64,000 bases of DNA, taken from positions 4,606,588 to 4,670,587 of the forward strand of contig NZ_CP056199.1 in assembly GCF_013782625.1 (NCBI RefSeq). The letters are read 5' to 3'. The stretch's first letter is position 1. Each line of letters starts with the position of its first letter. The notes beneath the pieces were generated by a model. It saw only the letters and a program-made list of their open reading frames with translations. It did not search any database and was not told where the DNA came from. Position numbers and translations under genes: made by a program. Below are positions 1 through 12,808 of the stretch, in pieces. Source of the stretch: Enterobacter sp. RHBSTW-00994. Its GTDB lineage: Bacteria > Pseudomonadota > Gammaproteobacteria > Enterobacterales > Enterobacteriaceae.

Positions 1-656
1 AGTTTTGGCCCAAAGGCAAAAGCAATGGTGGCAGGCGTCATCTGCATGCTATCGAAAAAGGGCCGTGGGAAGTGGCTTAAGTCCGCACCGATATCCAGTT
101 GCTGGCCTTCCAGTTCAAAACGGGAATCCGGCAGGAGCGTCACGCTGTATTTATCTGACAGATCGCGCTGACACTGCATGGCGTCGCCGTCGTTAATTTT
201 AAAGCTCAGGCTGTTACTGGAGACGAGCAACGCTGCCGGAATATCCAGCTGGAAGCGAGAAATATCCGTATCCGCTGCACCCAATGGCACTGTGCCTAAT
301 GGCTGTCCATTGAGCATCAGTTGCATAGTCGCGTTACGCGTAGCCATCGCCGGAGAGACTTTTAAATTTAACGACAGCCGCGCATTGGTGATCACCTGAT
401 CAACAGGCAGGGTAAAGTTCATTCCCCCTTGCAACTGGCCACCGCTCAGGGTAACGCCTTGTGGCTGCCCCATCTGCGCAACGCTTATCGTGTTCACCGT
501 AGAGGGAACAAAACTTGCAGCAGGGGGCGACGATACAGGCCCCGTCGGGGCTGGCATCTCTACCGGCAACAACGACGCAACGGAGGTTTCCTCACTGTGC
601 AACGGCAGTGCGATAAGTGAAGCGGCAAGCAAAGTGAGTTGAGTCAGACGTTTCAT
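1..656 (-). CDS. bcsB: Cellulose synthase regulatory subunit BcsB (partial, N-terminal 218 residues)
   Basis: Periplasmic, membrane-anchored partner of BcsA that guides the growing glucan and is required for synthase activity. Only the N-terminus lies in the window; the gene runs off the left edge. The reading frame is open from the ATG at 656 and begins with a signal peptide (MKRLTQLTLLAASLIALP). A Pro/Ser-rich linker follows, then a beta-rich domain typical of BcsB, containing a 'SHFPRPFFDSMQMTPATIAF'-type segment. Its start codon overlaps the bcsA stop (ATGA, 653-656), so translation is probably coupled. The assignment rests on order (bcsQ-bcsA-bcsB) and on this N-terminal pattern. Confidence 0.9.
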   Translation of the reverse strand, partial: MKRLTQLTLLAASLIALPLHSEETSVASLLPVEMPAPTGPVSSPPAASFVPSTVNTISVAQMGQPQGVTLSGGQLQGGMNFTLPVDQVITNARLSLNLKVSPAMATRNATMQLMLNGQPLGTVPLGAADTDISRFQLDIPAALLVSSNSLSFKINDGDAMQCQRDLSDKYSVTLLPDSRFELEGQQLDIGADLSHFPRPFFDSMQMTPATIAFAFGPK

Positions 657-2758
657 GCGTTGCCGTCCTCCTGTGCCTGTACTTTTGCCTGTGCCCGCCG
701 ATTTTCCCGCCGCGTTTTCCACGTCAGCCAGAAGAGATCAAATACGCAGCGTACAATCGTCGCCAGAGAACGGAACGGGTTATCCTGCGGTTTCGGTGGC
801 TGGATCCAGGCATCGGCACGCGCCAGTACCACTCGAACCAGTTCACGACGTCGAGAAAGAGGAATGTCTTCAAACATCAGGCGGATAAATTGCTCGTCCG
901 TTGCCACTACCTTCACCGGAATGCTAATCGCACCCGATTGCAGCAGCAGCTCAATCTCTTCGATTTCATCCGTCAGATGACGATCGTCCGGTAACTCAAT
1001 ACGGCATCCCCCCATCGACAGGTCAGCCGTCTGACTACGGGAAGAGATACCGCTCGCATAGTGAATGAGCACCGGAATGGTGACATCAATACGGATCGTT
1101 TTACGCGTCTGACGCGTTTCACGAGCCACGGCAATCGCGGCAAGCAGGAAGATCAGGCTATACAAGCCCCAGCCAACGTTGAGCGCAATAACACGGGGAT
1201 CAACGCCATAATAGTCATGCGCAAACGCGCGAACTATACCGGCAATAACGCCAATGCCCAGCAAGATGGCAATCACCAAATGCGGCCTTACCACACTGAA
1301 ATCGAAGTAGCCGACATTGAGCAGCCCACCTTTATCCGTCACATTAAACTTACCCCGTTTAGGGAAAATCATCGTAACGGCAGTCGGCAGCACCAGATGG
1401 AACGCCAGCACCAGGTCGTAAATTTCACCCCAGAAGCTGTAACGGTAGCGGCCATTCATGCGTGAGTTCAGGTAGATCGCCAGGAAGAGATGCGGCAATG
1501 CATAGGCAAACACCAGGCTCGCTGACGAGTGAATAATATTGAGGTTAAACAGCAGATAAGCCAGCGGCGCAGTCAGGAACGCAATGCGCGGCAAAGCAAA
1601 CTGGTAATAGAGCATGGCGCTCAGATAACACAGTCTCTGCTGGATGGTCAGACCGCGGCCAAACAACGGATTATCGAGACGGAAAATCTGCGTCATTCCG
1701 CGCGCCCAGCGCGTACGCTGAATCACATGCAGAACCAGACGTTCGGTAGCAAGGCCTGCTGCCAGAGGGATATCCAGGAAGGCCGATTTCCAGCCGAGAC
1801 GCTGCATCTTCAGTGCGGTATGCGCATCTTCTGTCACCGTTTCTACCGCGAAGCCACCAATCTCTTCCAGCGCGCTACGGCGGATGACCGCACAGGAACC
1901 GCAGAAGAACGTGGCGTTCCAGTTGTCATTACCCTGCTGAATCGGACCGTAGAACAGTGTGCCTTCGTTAGGAATGTTGCGCCCAACAGAGAGGTTGCGC
2001 TCAAACGGATCGGGCGAATAGAAATAGTGTGGTGTCTGCACCAGCGCCAGCTTCGGATCTTTCAGGAAACCACCAACCGTTGCCTGCAAGAAAATGCGGG
2101 TTGCCACGTGATCACAGTCGAAGACCGTAATTAACTCACCCTGAGTGAGTTTCATCGCATGGTTAAGGTTACCGGCCTTCGCATGAGAGTTGTCATTACG
2201 AGTGATGTAACCAACGCCGACATCAGCCGCAAAGACGGCAAACTCGCGGCGCTTCCCATCATCCAGCAGGTAGATCTTCATTTTGTCACGGGGATAATCG
2301 ATACACTGCGCCGCAAGAACCGTATCACGAACAACATCCAGTGATTCGTTATAGGTTGGGATATAGACATCGACCGTCGGCCATGTCGACATATCATCCG
2401 GCAAAGGCACGATTTCACGTTTCAGCGGCCAGATAGTTTGCAGGTAGTTCAGCAATAAAAGTACCCAAACGTAGACTTCCGCCAGAAATAACCCCATCCC
2501 CAGGATGGTTTCAATTTCAGAATTAAAATGCAGCGTCTGTGTCAGGCGGAAATACATATAGCGGGTCGACATCAAGAGTGACATCACGACCATAATCACT
2601 GAAATACTGCGCCTTTTACTGAATCCCATTAAGAACAGTAAACCGATACTAATAAAACCAAAAATATACTGTTTTTGGCTATCCATCGGCGTAATGATGA
2701 TCAGCAAGGCGACAGGAACCATTGCCAGTAACAGCAAAATAAAGAGAAACTTTTTCAT
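653..2758 (-). CDS. bcsA: Cellulose synthase catalytic subunit BcsA (UDP-forming)
   Basis: Inner-membrane processive glycosyltransferase (GT2) that polymerises UDP-glucose into cellulose and exports the chain; activated by c-di-GMP. Visible in the 701 residues: N-terminal membrane segments (about 1-105), the GT2 core starting at VDVYIPTYNES, the metal/UDP motif FDCDH, the catalytic-base motif TVTED, the acceptor-site motif QRTRW, and the gating loop FNVTDKGG. Further membrane helices follow, then a C-terminal PilZ domain with the RxxxR element (RKTIR) and DLSMGG, so c-di-GMP control looks intact. It is clearly shorter than E. coli BcsA (872 residues), mainly at the N-terminus. The start ATG at 2758 follows an AGGG ribosome site. 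It lies 18 bp after bcsQ and overlaps bcsB. Confidence 0.95.
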   Translation of the reverse strand: MKKFLFILLLLAMVPVALLIIITPMDSQKQYIFGFISIGLLFLMGFSKRRSISVIMVVMSLLMSTRYMYFRLTQTLHFNSEIETILGMGLFLAEVYVWVLLLLNYLQTIWPLKREIVPLPDDMSTWPTVDVYIPTYNESLDVVRDTVLAAQCIDYPRDKMKIYLLDDGKRREFAVFAADVGVGYITRNDNSHAKAGNLNHAMKLTQGELITVFDCDHVATRIFLQATVGGFLKDPKLALVQTPHYFYSPDPFERNLSVGRNIPNEGTLFYGPIQQGNDNWNATFFCGSCAVIRRSALEEIGGFAVETVTEDAHTALKMQRLGWKSAFLDIPLAAGLATERLVLHVIQRTRWARGMTQIFRLDNPLFGRGLTIQQRLCYLSAMLYYQFALPRIAFLTAPLAYLLFNLNIIHSSASLVFAYALPHLFLAIYLNSRMNGRYRYSFWGEIYDLVLAFHLVLPTAVTMIFPKRGKFNVTDKGGLLNVGYFDFSVVRPHLVIAILLGIGVIAGIVRAFAHDYYGVDPRVIALNVGWGLYSLIFLLAAIAVARETRQTRKTIRIDVTIPVLIHYASGISSRSQTADLSMGGCRIELPDDRHLTDEIEEIELLLQSGAISIPVKVVATDEQFIRLMFEDIPLSRRRELVRVVLARADAWIQPPKPQDNPFRSLATIVRCVFDLFWLTWKTRRENRRAQAKVQAQEDGNA

Positions 2759-2776
2759 AGGTTGCCCTGCGTGGAA

Positions 2777-3580
2777 TTAGAACCCCGACCTGCGTGGAAG
2801 GGTGTGAACTGTGCCGTCACCCACTTTCACCCCAAGGATGCCCGCGACTTTTTTGGCAATAAGCTCAATGTCGAAAGCGGCAGCTGACGCCGGGCTAAAG
2901 TCGAATACAGACTGTTGGGAGGCATTTGCTTCACCAACACTTTCATCGCGGTGAACCACGCCCAGAAGCTTATCGCCAAGCTTATTCTCGACGAAGGCCG
3001 TCACATCACGGCTGATTTGTCGGCGGTTATCACTCTGGTTAAGCACAAAGTAGTGCCCTGCTTTTTGATTCAGCACACTTCCCGTCAGGCGTTGGTTTTC
3101 AATCTGCGGCAACAGCGAAAGAGAGGCCGTATCTGCCAGTAACGTCACCAGATGGAGATCGGCAAGGCGTGACATTGCTTTCAGCGCAGGTGATGGACCA
3201 GGAGGGAAATCAGCAACAATGATCAAACCAGGGTAGTTGAGCAGCGTGCTCAGCCCGCGCGTAAGAAAATGTTCATCGTTTGTGAGGCGTTCTTCAAATG
3301 CCAGGCGCTGCGCCTCGGAGGCATCACCGTAGGGCAGGACAAAAATATTGCCCCCGGCGGTCAATACAAACTGGCTCCAGTCGGAAGACTCTGCTGCTTT
3401 GGCAACATAGCCACGACTATCCGAAAGAGGGACCCCAAAATGCAGGCGCAATGCGTTTTGCACATCAAAATCCAGTGCCAATACTTTGCTTCCCGAGCGT
3501 GCCAGTGCATACGCCAGGTTAGCGGTCATCGTGGTTTTACCTACCCCACCTTTTGGTGAGCAAACGCAAACTAACGGCAT
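2777..3580 (-). CDS. bcsQ: Cellulose synthase-associated ATPase BcsQ (ParA/MinD family)
   Basis: A 267-residue SIMIBI-class ATPase of the MinD/ParA type. In enterobacteria BcsQ is needed for cellulose production and assists the assembly of the synthase complex. The deviant Walker A motif [11 protein letters not shown] stands at residues 7-17, followed by a typical [11 protein letters not shown] switch region and the ADFPPG motif. Its start (ATG at 3580) lies inside the 3' end of bcsO, a 10-bp overlap, which indicates one co-translated operon. The N-terminal Walker motif, the length and the position directly before bcsA make the call secure. Confidence 0.93.
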   Translation of the reverse strand: MPLVCVCSPKGGVGKTTMTANLAYALARSGSKVLALDFDVQNALRLHFGVPLSDSRGYVAKAAESSDWSQFVLTAGGNIFVLPYGDASEAQRLAFEERLTNDEHFLTRGLSTLLNYPGLIIVADFPPGPSPALKAMSRLADLHLVTLLADTASLSLLPQIENQRLTGSVLNQKAGHYFVLNQSDNRRQISRDVTAFVENKLGDKLLGVVHRDESVGEANASQQSVFDFSPASAAAFDIELIAKKVAGILGVKVGDGTVHTLPRRSGF

Positions 3581-4095
3581 GTGGCGATCCTTTCCAGCAG
3601 TGAATTCAATGGCTGGTTTTTTTCAGCCGCAGGCGATGGCGTACTGGTCGCCGGTGCAAACAGGCGAGTGAAATCCACAGAGGTTTTCTCTGGTGCAGGC
3701 ACTGGCTCAGGCACATAGGGACGGGAGGGAGAAGGCGCGGGTGAGGCCGCAACAGGCGTTTGTCGAGATACCTCTGTCAGCTGTTCATCTACCCCCTGCA
3801 GAATGGAAGAAACAACCACGGGTTTAAGCTCAACAGCGGCAACCTGCAGCACTGGAGTGAGTTCACTCAGCGCAAATGTATCTTCCGTGACGAGTTCCGG
3901 CACAGGAAGCGAAACATGTCCGCCAGCGGCAAGTGAATTGACTTCAGTGGCAGGACTTAGCTGGTTGAGAATGGCCCAGCTTCCCTGATCCTGCGCCTGA
4001 TTCTGGGAAGAGAAATCCTTAAAATCGAGCGCCTGGCTACGCGTTTTATCCTTAAATCGCTGCAAATCATCATAATGATTCATAGTTATACTCAT
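3571..4095 (-). CDS. bcsO: Proline-rich cellulose biosynthesis protein, BcsO-like
   Basis: A 174-residue, low-complexity Pro/Ser/Val-rich protein with no enzymatic motif. Its N-terminus ([20 protein letters not shown]) and its short C-terminal block ([10 protein letters not shown]) resemble BcsO, the accessory protein found first in several enterobacterial cellulose operons. Its role is poorly known; a function in positioning the synthase with BcsQ is inferred only from context. Two starts are possible: the ATG at 4095 (used here) or the ATG at 4083, which gives a 170-residue product and has a GAG-containing ribosome site. It overlaps bcsQ by 10 bp. E. coli K-12 lacks this gene and has bcsR in the first position. 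Confidence 0.72.
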   Translation of the reverse strand: MSITMNHYDDLQRFKDKTRSQALDFKDFSSQNQAQDQGSWAILNQLSPATEVNSLAAGGHVSLPVPELVTEDTFALSELTPVLQVAAVELKPVVVSSILQGVDEQLTEVSRQTPVAASPAPSPSRPYVPEPVPAPEKTSVDFTRLFAPATSTPSPAAEKNQPLNSLLERIATCR

Positions 4096-4590
4096 GATTT
4101 ACAAAACAATAATGCACCTACCACAACTTGATTTATGTGGTCACGAATGTTCAACAGATGTATTTATTCAGGTGTAGGTGCACAGTCACGTTACGGTTTT
4201 AACGTACGTATATTATTGGCGTGTATAAATTACGGTTTTACTACCACGCTGCTTATTTTCAGCAAAAACATAAACATCAGCCATGCACATGCTATCTGTT
4301 TTTTAACGCAAAAAATATGGAGGTATTTATAACCAAAAAACAAAGAACAGGAAGATTTAACATTTGATTAAACGTCTTTTGCAAGATGATTGTATTAACA
4401 TAACCCCGTGACTCAGAGGTTATACCCATTTAGGATGATTCTTACTTTAATAAAATGTTACTCAGAGAAATATTTGGAAATACTTTTTCATCGTTACTTT
4501 TTAATAATCTAACTTAACTCTTTATTCTAACTAAAATTATCTCTTGCCTACTATTTTTCAGGAGGGAGGATAAAAATGGTGCAAACAGGT
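4096..4590. other. AT-rich intergenic region upstream of the bcs operon
   Basis: About 500 bp without a convincing gene, between the birA terminator and bcsO. It is much richer in A+T than its neighbours and must hold the promoter of the bcs operon, reading to the left. I see no unambiguous -35/-10 pair. An 11-bp direct repeat is listed separately. A 65-codon open frame on the plus strand (4135-4332) has no ribosome site and a composition typical of translated AT-rich DNA, so I do not call it. Confidence 0.6.
4191..4240. repeat. Pair of 11-bp direct repeats upstream of bcsO
   Basis: TTACGGTTTTA occurs at 4191-4201 and again at 4230-4240, a 39-bp spacing or close to four helical turns. Two copies on one face of the helix would suit a dimeric or cooperative regulator of the bcs promoter. 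No known factor is assigned. In AT-rich DNA a chance origin is possible. Confidence 0.35.
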
Positions 4591-4613
4591 AAAAAAAAGG
4601 AGCCATTGGCTCC
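4591..4613 (-). terminator. Rho-independent terminator of murB-birA
   Basis: Read on the minus strand, a perfect 6-bp stem (GGAGCC / GGCTCC, 4599-4604 and 4608-4613) with a 3-nt loop is followed by eight U residues (complement of 4591-4598). It begins 6 bp after the birA stop codon. Confidence 0.9.
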
Positions 4614-4619
4614 CTGATG

Positions 4620-5582
4620 TTATTCAGCACTTCGCAGTGAGATTTCACCACCCACCCATGGCTTGATAACGCCATCCTGCTCCAGTAGCAGCGCGCCTTG
4701 TGCGTCAATCCCACGTGAAACACCGTAGATCTCTTTATCGCCGATAAGTAATTTCACAGGCCGATTGATGAAGTTATCGAGTTTCTCCCAACGAGAAAGA
4801 AACGGCGTAAGGCCATCCTGTTCAAATAGAGAGAGCGAATTGCGCAGCTCTTTGATCAGGCGAATGGCAAGGGTGTTACGATCGATAGTAATACCGGCTT
4901 CGTGGAGATTGGTCCAGGCTTGGTTGACAACATCTGCCTGAACATTACGCATCACCAGGTTTACACCCGCACCAATCACGATCTGTGCAGCATCACCCGT
5001 TTTTCCCGTCAGTTCGACTAAAATACCGGCCAGTTTACGATCCTGAAGATAAAGGTCATTAGGCCATTTCACACGAACCTGATCTGCTCCCAGGTCGTGT
5101 AACACCTCCGCCATGATGATACCAATGACCAGGCTTAGGCCAATTGCAGCGGCCGGCCCCTGCTCAAGACGCCAGTACATAGAGAGGTAAAGGTTTGCTC
5201 CAAACGGCGAGAACCACTTGCGGCCCCGACGGCCACGTCCGGCTTGCTGATATTCCGCCACACAAGCATCGCCAGACTCCAGCTCACCCAGACGATCCAG
5301 GAGATATTGGTTGGTCGAGTCGATTACTGGCAATACAGCAACCTTTCCCTCTGTAATTTGGTTGCGAATCACTGCTTCATCCAGCAGCTGAATGGGCTCT
5401 GGCAGGCTGTATCCTTTCCCTGGTATCGTGAACACATCCACACCCCAATCGCGAAGAGTCTGGATATGTTTGTTGATGGCTGCGCGGCTCATACCCAGAT
5501 GTTCACCTAGCTGCTCGCCAGAGTGGAATTCGCCGTCAGAGAGGATGCTAATCAGGGTCAATGGAACAGTATTGTCTTTCAC
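4620..5582 (-). CDS. birA: Bifunctional biotin-protein ligase / biotin operon repressor BirA
   Basis: Activates biotin to biotinyl-5'-AMP and attaches it to the biotin carboxyl carrier protein of acetyl-CoA carboxylase. The adenylate-bound dimer represses the bio operon. In the 320 residues: an N-terminal winged helix (about 1-60, '[13 protein letters not shown]' recognition helix), the adenylate-binding loop GRGRRGRKW, and the ligase motif [21 protein letters not shown]-terminal SH3-like domain follows. The length fits E. coli BirA (321 residues). Translation starts at a GTG (5582) that overlaps the murB stop as GTGA, so it is coupled to murB. A strong terminator follows. Confidence 0.98.
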   Translation of the reverse strand: MKDNTVPLTLISILSDGEFHSGEQLGEHLGMSRAAINKHIQTLRDWGVDVFTIPGKGYSLPEPIQLLDEAVIRNQITEGKVAVLPVIDSTNQYLLDRLGELESGDACVAEYQQAGRGRRGRKWFSPFGANLYLSMYWRLEQGPAAAIGLSLVIGIIMAEVLHDLGADQVRVKWPNDLYLQDRKLAGILVELTGKTGDAAQIVIGAGVNLVMRNVQADVVNQAWTNLHEAGITIDRNTLAIRLIKELRNSLSLFEQDGLTPFLSRWEKLDNFINRPVKLLIGDKEIYGVSRGIDAQGALLLEQDGVIKPWVGGEISLRSAE

Positions 5583-6607
5583 GCAATCGTCTCCACGGCA
5601 TTCACTTCACCAGAGCGACCAATGAAGCGGACTTCTGGCTCCAGCCAGACGTTAAATTTCTCGCCAACACACTGACGAACATGATGTGCAAGCTGCACGA
5701 CATCATCACTGGTTGCATCGTGTTGGTTAATCAAAACCAGTGCCTGCTGAAAATGCACTGCAGCCCCTCCCTTCGAGGCGCCCTTCAACTGGCACTGGTC
5801 GATAAGCCAACCGGCAGCGAGCTTAATACTCCCATCGGCTTGCGGATAATGAGGGACACCAGGCCAGGCTGCCAGCAACGCTTGTGCATTTTCGCTGCTA
5901 ATTACAGGGTTTTTAAAGAAACTACCCGCATTTCCACTTACTTTTGGATCAGGCAGTTTAGTCATTCGCATGTGACAAACAGAATCAAAGATCTCCCGGG
6001 CAGAGACATTTTGCGGATCAAGACGGGTTAAATCTCCGTAGGTCAGAACTGGCAGCCACTGTTTTGCCAGGCGCAAACCGACCGAGACAATCGCATAGCG
6101 ATCCTGATACTCATGTTTGAAAATACTGTCGCGATAGCCAAAACGGCACTGCTCTGCCGTCAGGCGTAAGGCCTTACCTGTCGCTAGTTCAATACAATCG
6201 ACATACTCACAAACATGTTTAAGTTCAATACCATAAGCACCGATATTTTGAATAGGGGAAGAGCCGACGCAGCCAGGTATAAGTGCCAGATTTTCCAGGC
6301 CAGGCATGCCTTTTTCGAGCGAGTATTGCACCAGGTTATGCCAGTTTTCACCAGCGCCAACATGCAAATGCCAGCTATCCATGCTCTCTTCGATATCAAT
6401 GCCCATGATACGGTTGAGGATCACCGTCCCCGCAAAATCATCGAGAAACAGGACATTACTTCCTTCGCCCAGAATCAGGACTGGTTGATGGCTGTCTGCT
6501 GCAGTTTTCCAGGCGTCGAGCAATTGTTTGGCATTTTCAGCACGAACAATTTGATTAGCATTTCGTTGAATGCCAAAGGTATTCCAGGGCTTAAGGGAGT
6601 GATTCAT
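5579..6607 (-). CDS. murB: UDP-N-acetylenolpyruvoylglucosamine reductase MurB
   Basis: Cytoplasmic FAD enzyme that reduces UDP-GlcNAc-enolpyruvate to UDP-MurNAc with NADPH, the second committed step of peptidoglycan precursor synthesis. The 342 residues show the FAD-binding segment [13 protein letters not shown] and the following [10 protein letters not shown]. The catalytic region [12 protein letters not shown] contains the proton-donating Ser, and the pattern is that of a type I MurB. The start ATG at 6607 lies near the terminator of the rRNA operon. In E. coli murB-birA also follows an rRNA operon, but that is rrnB rather than the one next to hemG. Confidence 0.97.
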   Translation of the reverse strand: MNHSLKPWNTFGIQRNANQIVRAENAKQLLDAWKTAADSHQPVLILGEGSNVLFLDDFAGTVILNRIMGIDIEESMDSWHLHVGAGENWHNLVQYSLEKGMPGLENLALIPGCVGSSPIQNIGAYGIELKHVCEYVDCIELATGKALRLTAEQCRFGYRDSIFKHEYQDRYAIVSVGLRLAKQWLPVLTYGDLTRLDPQNVSAREIFDSVCHMRMTKLPDPKVSGNAGSFFKNPVISSENAQALLAAWPGVPHYPQADGSIKLAAGWLIDQCQLKGASKGGAAVHFQQALVLINQHDATSDDVVQLAHHVRQCVGEKFNVWLEPEVRFIGRSGEVNAVETIA

Positions 6608-6701
6608 GAACGCTATCCTGATGCAAAAACCCGGATAGTTTACCGTATATACGTGGGGATAGGTGATTAGTTTGTGGAGATGCTGATATTGTAGAAACGC
6701 A

Positions 6702-6729
6702 AAAAGGCCATCCTTCCGGATGGCCTTTT
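6702..6729 (-). terminator. rRNA operon terminator
   Basis: A perfect 12-bp inverted repeat (AAAAGGCCATCC at 6702-6713, GGATGGCCTTTT at 6718-6729) with a 4-nt loop. It lies 10 bp after the 5S 3' end and resembles the terminators of enterobacterial rrn operons. Confidence 0.9.
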
Positions 6730-6739
6730 CACTTATTTG

Positions 6740-6859
6740 ATGCCTGGCAGTTCCCTACTCTCACATGGGGAGACCCCACACTACCATCGGCGCTACGGCG
6801 TTTCACTTCTGAGTTCGGCATGGGGTCAGGTGGGACCACCGCGCTAAAGCCGCCAGGCA
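6740..6859 (-). rRNA. rrf: 5S ribosomal RNA
   Basis: 120 nt. The minus strand begins TGCCTGGCGG and ends CTGCCAGGCAT, matching both ends of E. coli 5S rRNA, with the conserved CCATGCCGAACTCAGAAGTG loop. It follows 23S by 91 nt of spacer (6860-6950), which contains no tRNA gene. Confidence 0.98.
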
Positions 6860-6950
6860 AATTCTGTTCATTAACCCGCTTTCGCCGGCTAATATTATCT
6901 GTATCAGGCTGATTATCATGTCTCTTTCGCCAAAACATCTTCGGCGTTGT

Positions 6951-9854
<2,904 letters not shown>

Positions 9855-9990
9855 TCACAACCCGAAGATGTTTCTTTCGATTCATCATCAAATTGCGAAA
9901 ATTTGAGAGACTCGAACACACCTTCATCTGTTCTTATTACGGAGAACAGACACAGTGTGTCGTTTCAATTTTCAGCTTGATCCAGATTTT

Positions 9991-9999
9991 TAAAGAGCA
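9991..9999 (-). promoter_or_regulatory. boxA antitermination element before 23S
   Basis: The minus-strand transcript reads TGCTCTTTA in the spacer between tRNA-Ala and 23S, followed by AAAATCTGG as in E. coli. This is the NusB/S10-binding boxA that keeps RNA polymerase antiterminated. The rest of the spacer at 9855-10061 carries RNase III processing stems. Confidence 0.8.
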
Positions 10000-10061
10000 A
10001 AACTTCGCAGTGAACCTTTTCAGGTACACTCTGAAGTTTTCTTGTTTTCAACAGTAAAGGA

Positions 10062-10137
10062 TGGTGGAGCTATGCGGGATCGAACCGCAGACCTCCTGCG
10101 TGCAAGGCAGGCGCTCTCCCAGCTGAGCTATAACCCC
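10062..10137 (-). tRNA. alaT: tRNA-Ala (anticodon TGC)
   Basis: 76 nt with encoded CCA. The anticodon stem-loop is CCTGC-CTTGCAC-GCAGG, with TGC reading GCN codons. Compared with the common E. coli copy, the acceptor stem begins GGGGTTA, giving a G-U pair with TAGCTCC, and position 32 is C rather than T. Both changes are structurally acceptable. It lies in the 16S-23S spacer. Confidence 0.97.
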
Positions 10138-10184
10138 ATCGAAAGACTAATCTCTGTACCGCTCATCCTTGTTCATAAGGATTT

Positions 10185-10261
<77 letters not shown>

Positions 10262-10332
10262 GCAGAGATTCTTTACTGCTTATTTTTCATCAGACAATCT
10301 GTGTGGACACTACAAAGGCAGGTTCTTTAAGG

Positions 10333-11872
<1,540 letters not shown>

Positions 11873-12004
11873 AAGTTTGATGCTCGTGAATTAAACTTCG
11901 TAATGAATTACGTATGTTCACTCAGAGACTTGGTATTCATTTTTCGTCTTGCGACGTCAAGAATCCATATCACTTTGAGTGCCCACACAGATTGTCTGAT
12001 AAAT

Positions 12005-12016
12005 TGTTAAAGAGCA
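12005..12016 (-). promoter_or_regulatory. boxA in the 16S leader
   Basis: The minus-strand leader reads TGCTCTTTAACA followed by ATTTATCAGACAATCTGTGT, the antitermination leader of enterobacterial rrn operons. It lies 39 bp downstream of the P2 -10 element. The remaining leader (11873-12004) forms the RNase III stem with sequence after 16S. Confidence 0.88.
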
Positions 12017-12054
12017 GTGCAACGCGGCTTTCGCTCACCGTTGCGAGGTCCCGT

Positions 12055-12082
12055 ATAATACGTTTTCCTCATTCAGAGTCAA
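12055..12082 (-). promoter_or_regulatory. rrn promoter P2
   Basis: On the minus strand: -35 TTGACT (12082-12077), 16-bp spacer, -10 TATTAT (12060-12055). This is the same -35/-10 pair as in E. coli rrn P2 promoters. Confidence 0.88.
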
Positions 12083-12174
12083 GCGTTTATTTTCGCTTTT
12101 CTCTGCCGGCGTTCATCTCTGAACCCCGCTAACCCGGCGGCCTGTAAGCCGTTGTTCCGTGTCAGTGGAGGCGC

Positions 12175-12202
12175 ATTATAGGGAGTTATTCGCCAGTGAC
12201 AA
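12175..12202 (-). promoter_or_regulatory. rrn promoter P1 with UP element
   Basis: On the minus strand: -35 TTGTCA (12202-12197), 16-bp spacer ending AACTCCC, -10 TATAAT (12180-12175), then GCGCC, a GC-rich discriminator typical of ppGpp/DksA control. An AT-rich UP element (TTTTTTGTATTTTATAC) sits at about 12203-12222. The hexamers and spacer closely match E. coli rrnB P1. Confidence 0.92.
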
Positions 12203-12251
12203 GTATAAAATACAAAAAACTTTTCGTTCGCTCATTTTTCAAACGCCACGC

Positions 12252-12797
12252 TTATTTAACCCGCGAATCGCTGGTTAATTGCGCGACTTCACGAGCAAAA
12301 CTGGCAACCTGGCCCCAGTCTGTATAAACCACTTCTTTATGTGTATCCGTTTCACCTCCCGTCATCTTCATAATCAGTCGGATCATAAAGCGGTCATACC
12401 AGCGATAACGAGGGTAACGCAACGCTCCGGCAAACACAGCGCACAGATCTGGCTGCCACGGTGAGTTCAGCAGAAACTTGCGCGTGTAGCTGTTCGTCTG
12501 CGGCGTGCGCTTTTCCGCTTTACGCGCCACCAGATTGACAGAATAGAAAGCGCCAGGCAGCGTATTAAGTACGTCTAAATGCTTTTTCACAAAACGATCC
12601 AACGCAGGATGGAAATGGCCATAGCGAATAGAAGCACCAATAACGACACGCTCATAATCCTGCCAGGCGATCTCATTTGCGCGATTCAAGTTCACCACAT
12701 CCGCATAAACCCCTTGCTCTTTTAACTCAGAGGCCAAATAAGAGGCGATTTCACGCGTTTGCCCGTCTCGTGTAGAGAATAGAATTAATGTTTTCAA
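12252..12797 (-). CDS. hemG: Menaquinone-dependent protoporphyrinogen IX dehydrogenase HemG
   Basis: Flavodoxin-like FMN protein on the inner face of the membrane that oxidises protoporphyrinogen IX to protoporphyrin IX and passes electrons to quinones; penultimate step of haem synthesis. The FMN-phosphate loop [12 protein letters not shown] is at residues 7-18 and the long-chain flavodoxin insert is present; 181 residues, as in E. coli. The start codon is TTG (12797) with AAGGA about 9 nt upstream. No in-frame ATG or GTG exists near it. It is last in pepQ-yigZ-trkH-hemG, 11 bp after trkH, and 50 bp before the rrn P1 -35 element. Confidence 0.96.
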   Translation of the reverse strand: MKTLILFSTRDGQTREIASYLASELKEQGVYADVVNLNRANEIAWQDYERVVIGASIRYGHFHPALDRFVKKHLDVLNTLPGAFYSVNLVARKAEKRTPQTNSYTRKFLLNSPWQPDLCAVFAGALRYPRYRWYDRFMIRLIMKMTGGETDTHKEVVYTDWGQVASFAREVAQLTSDSRVK

Positions 12798-12808
12798 CGA
12801 TGGCTTCC

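Noticed and set aside
4135..4332. 65-codon plus-strand frame in the birA-bcsO gap
   Set aside because: No ribosome site, AT-rich composition and no similarity that I recognise.
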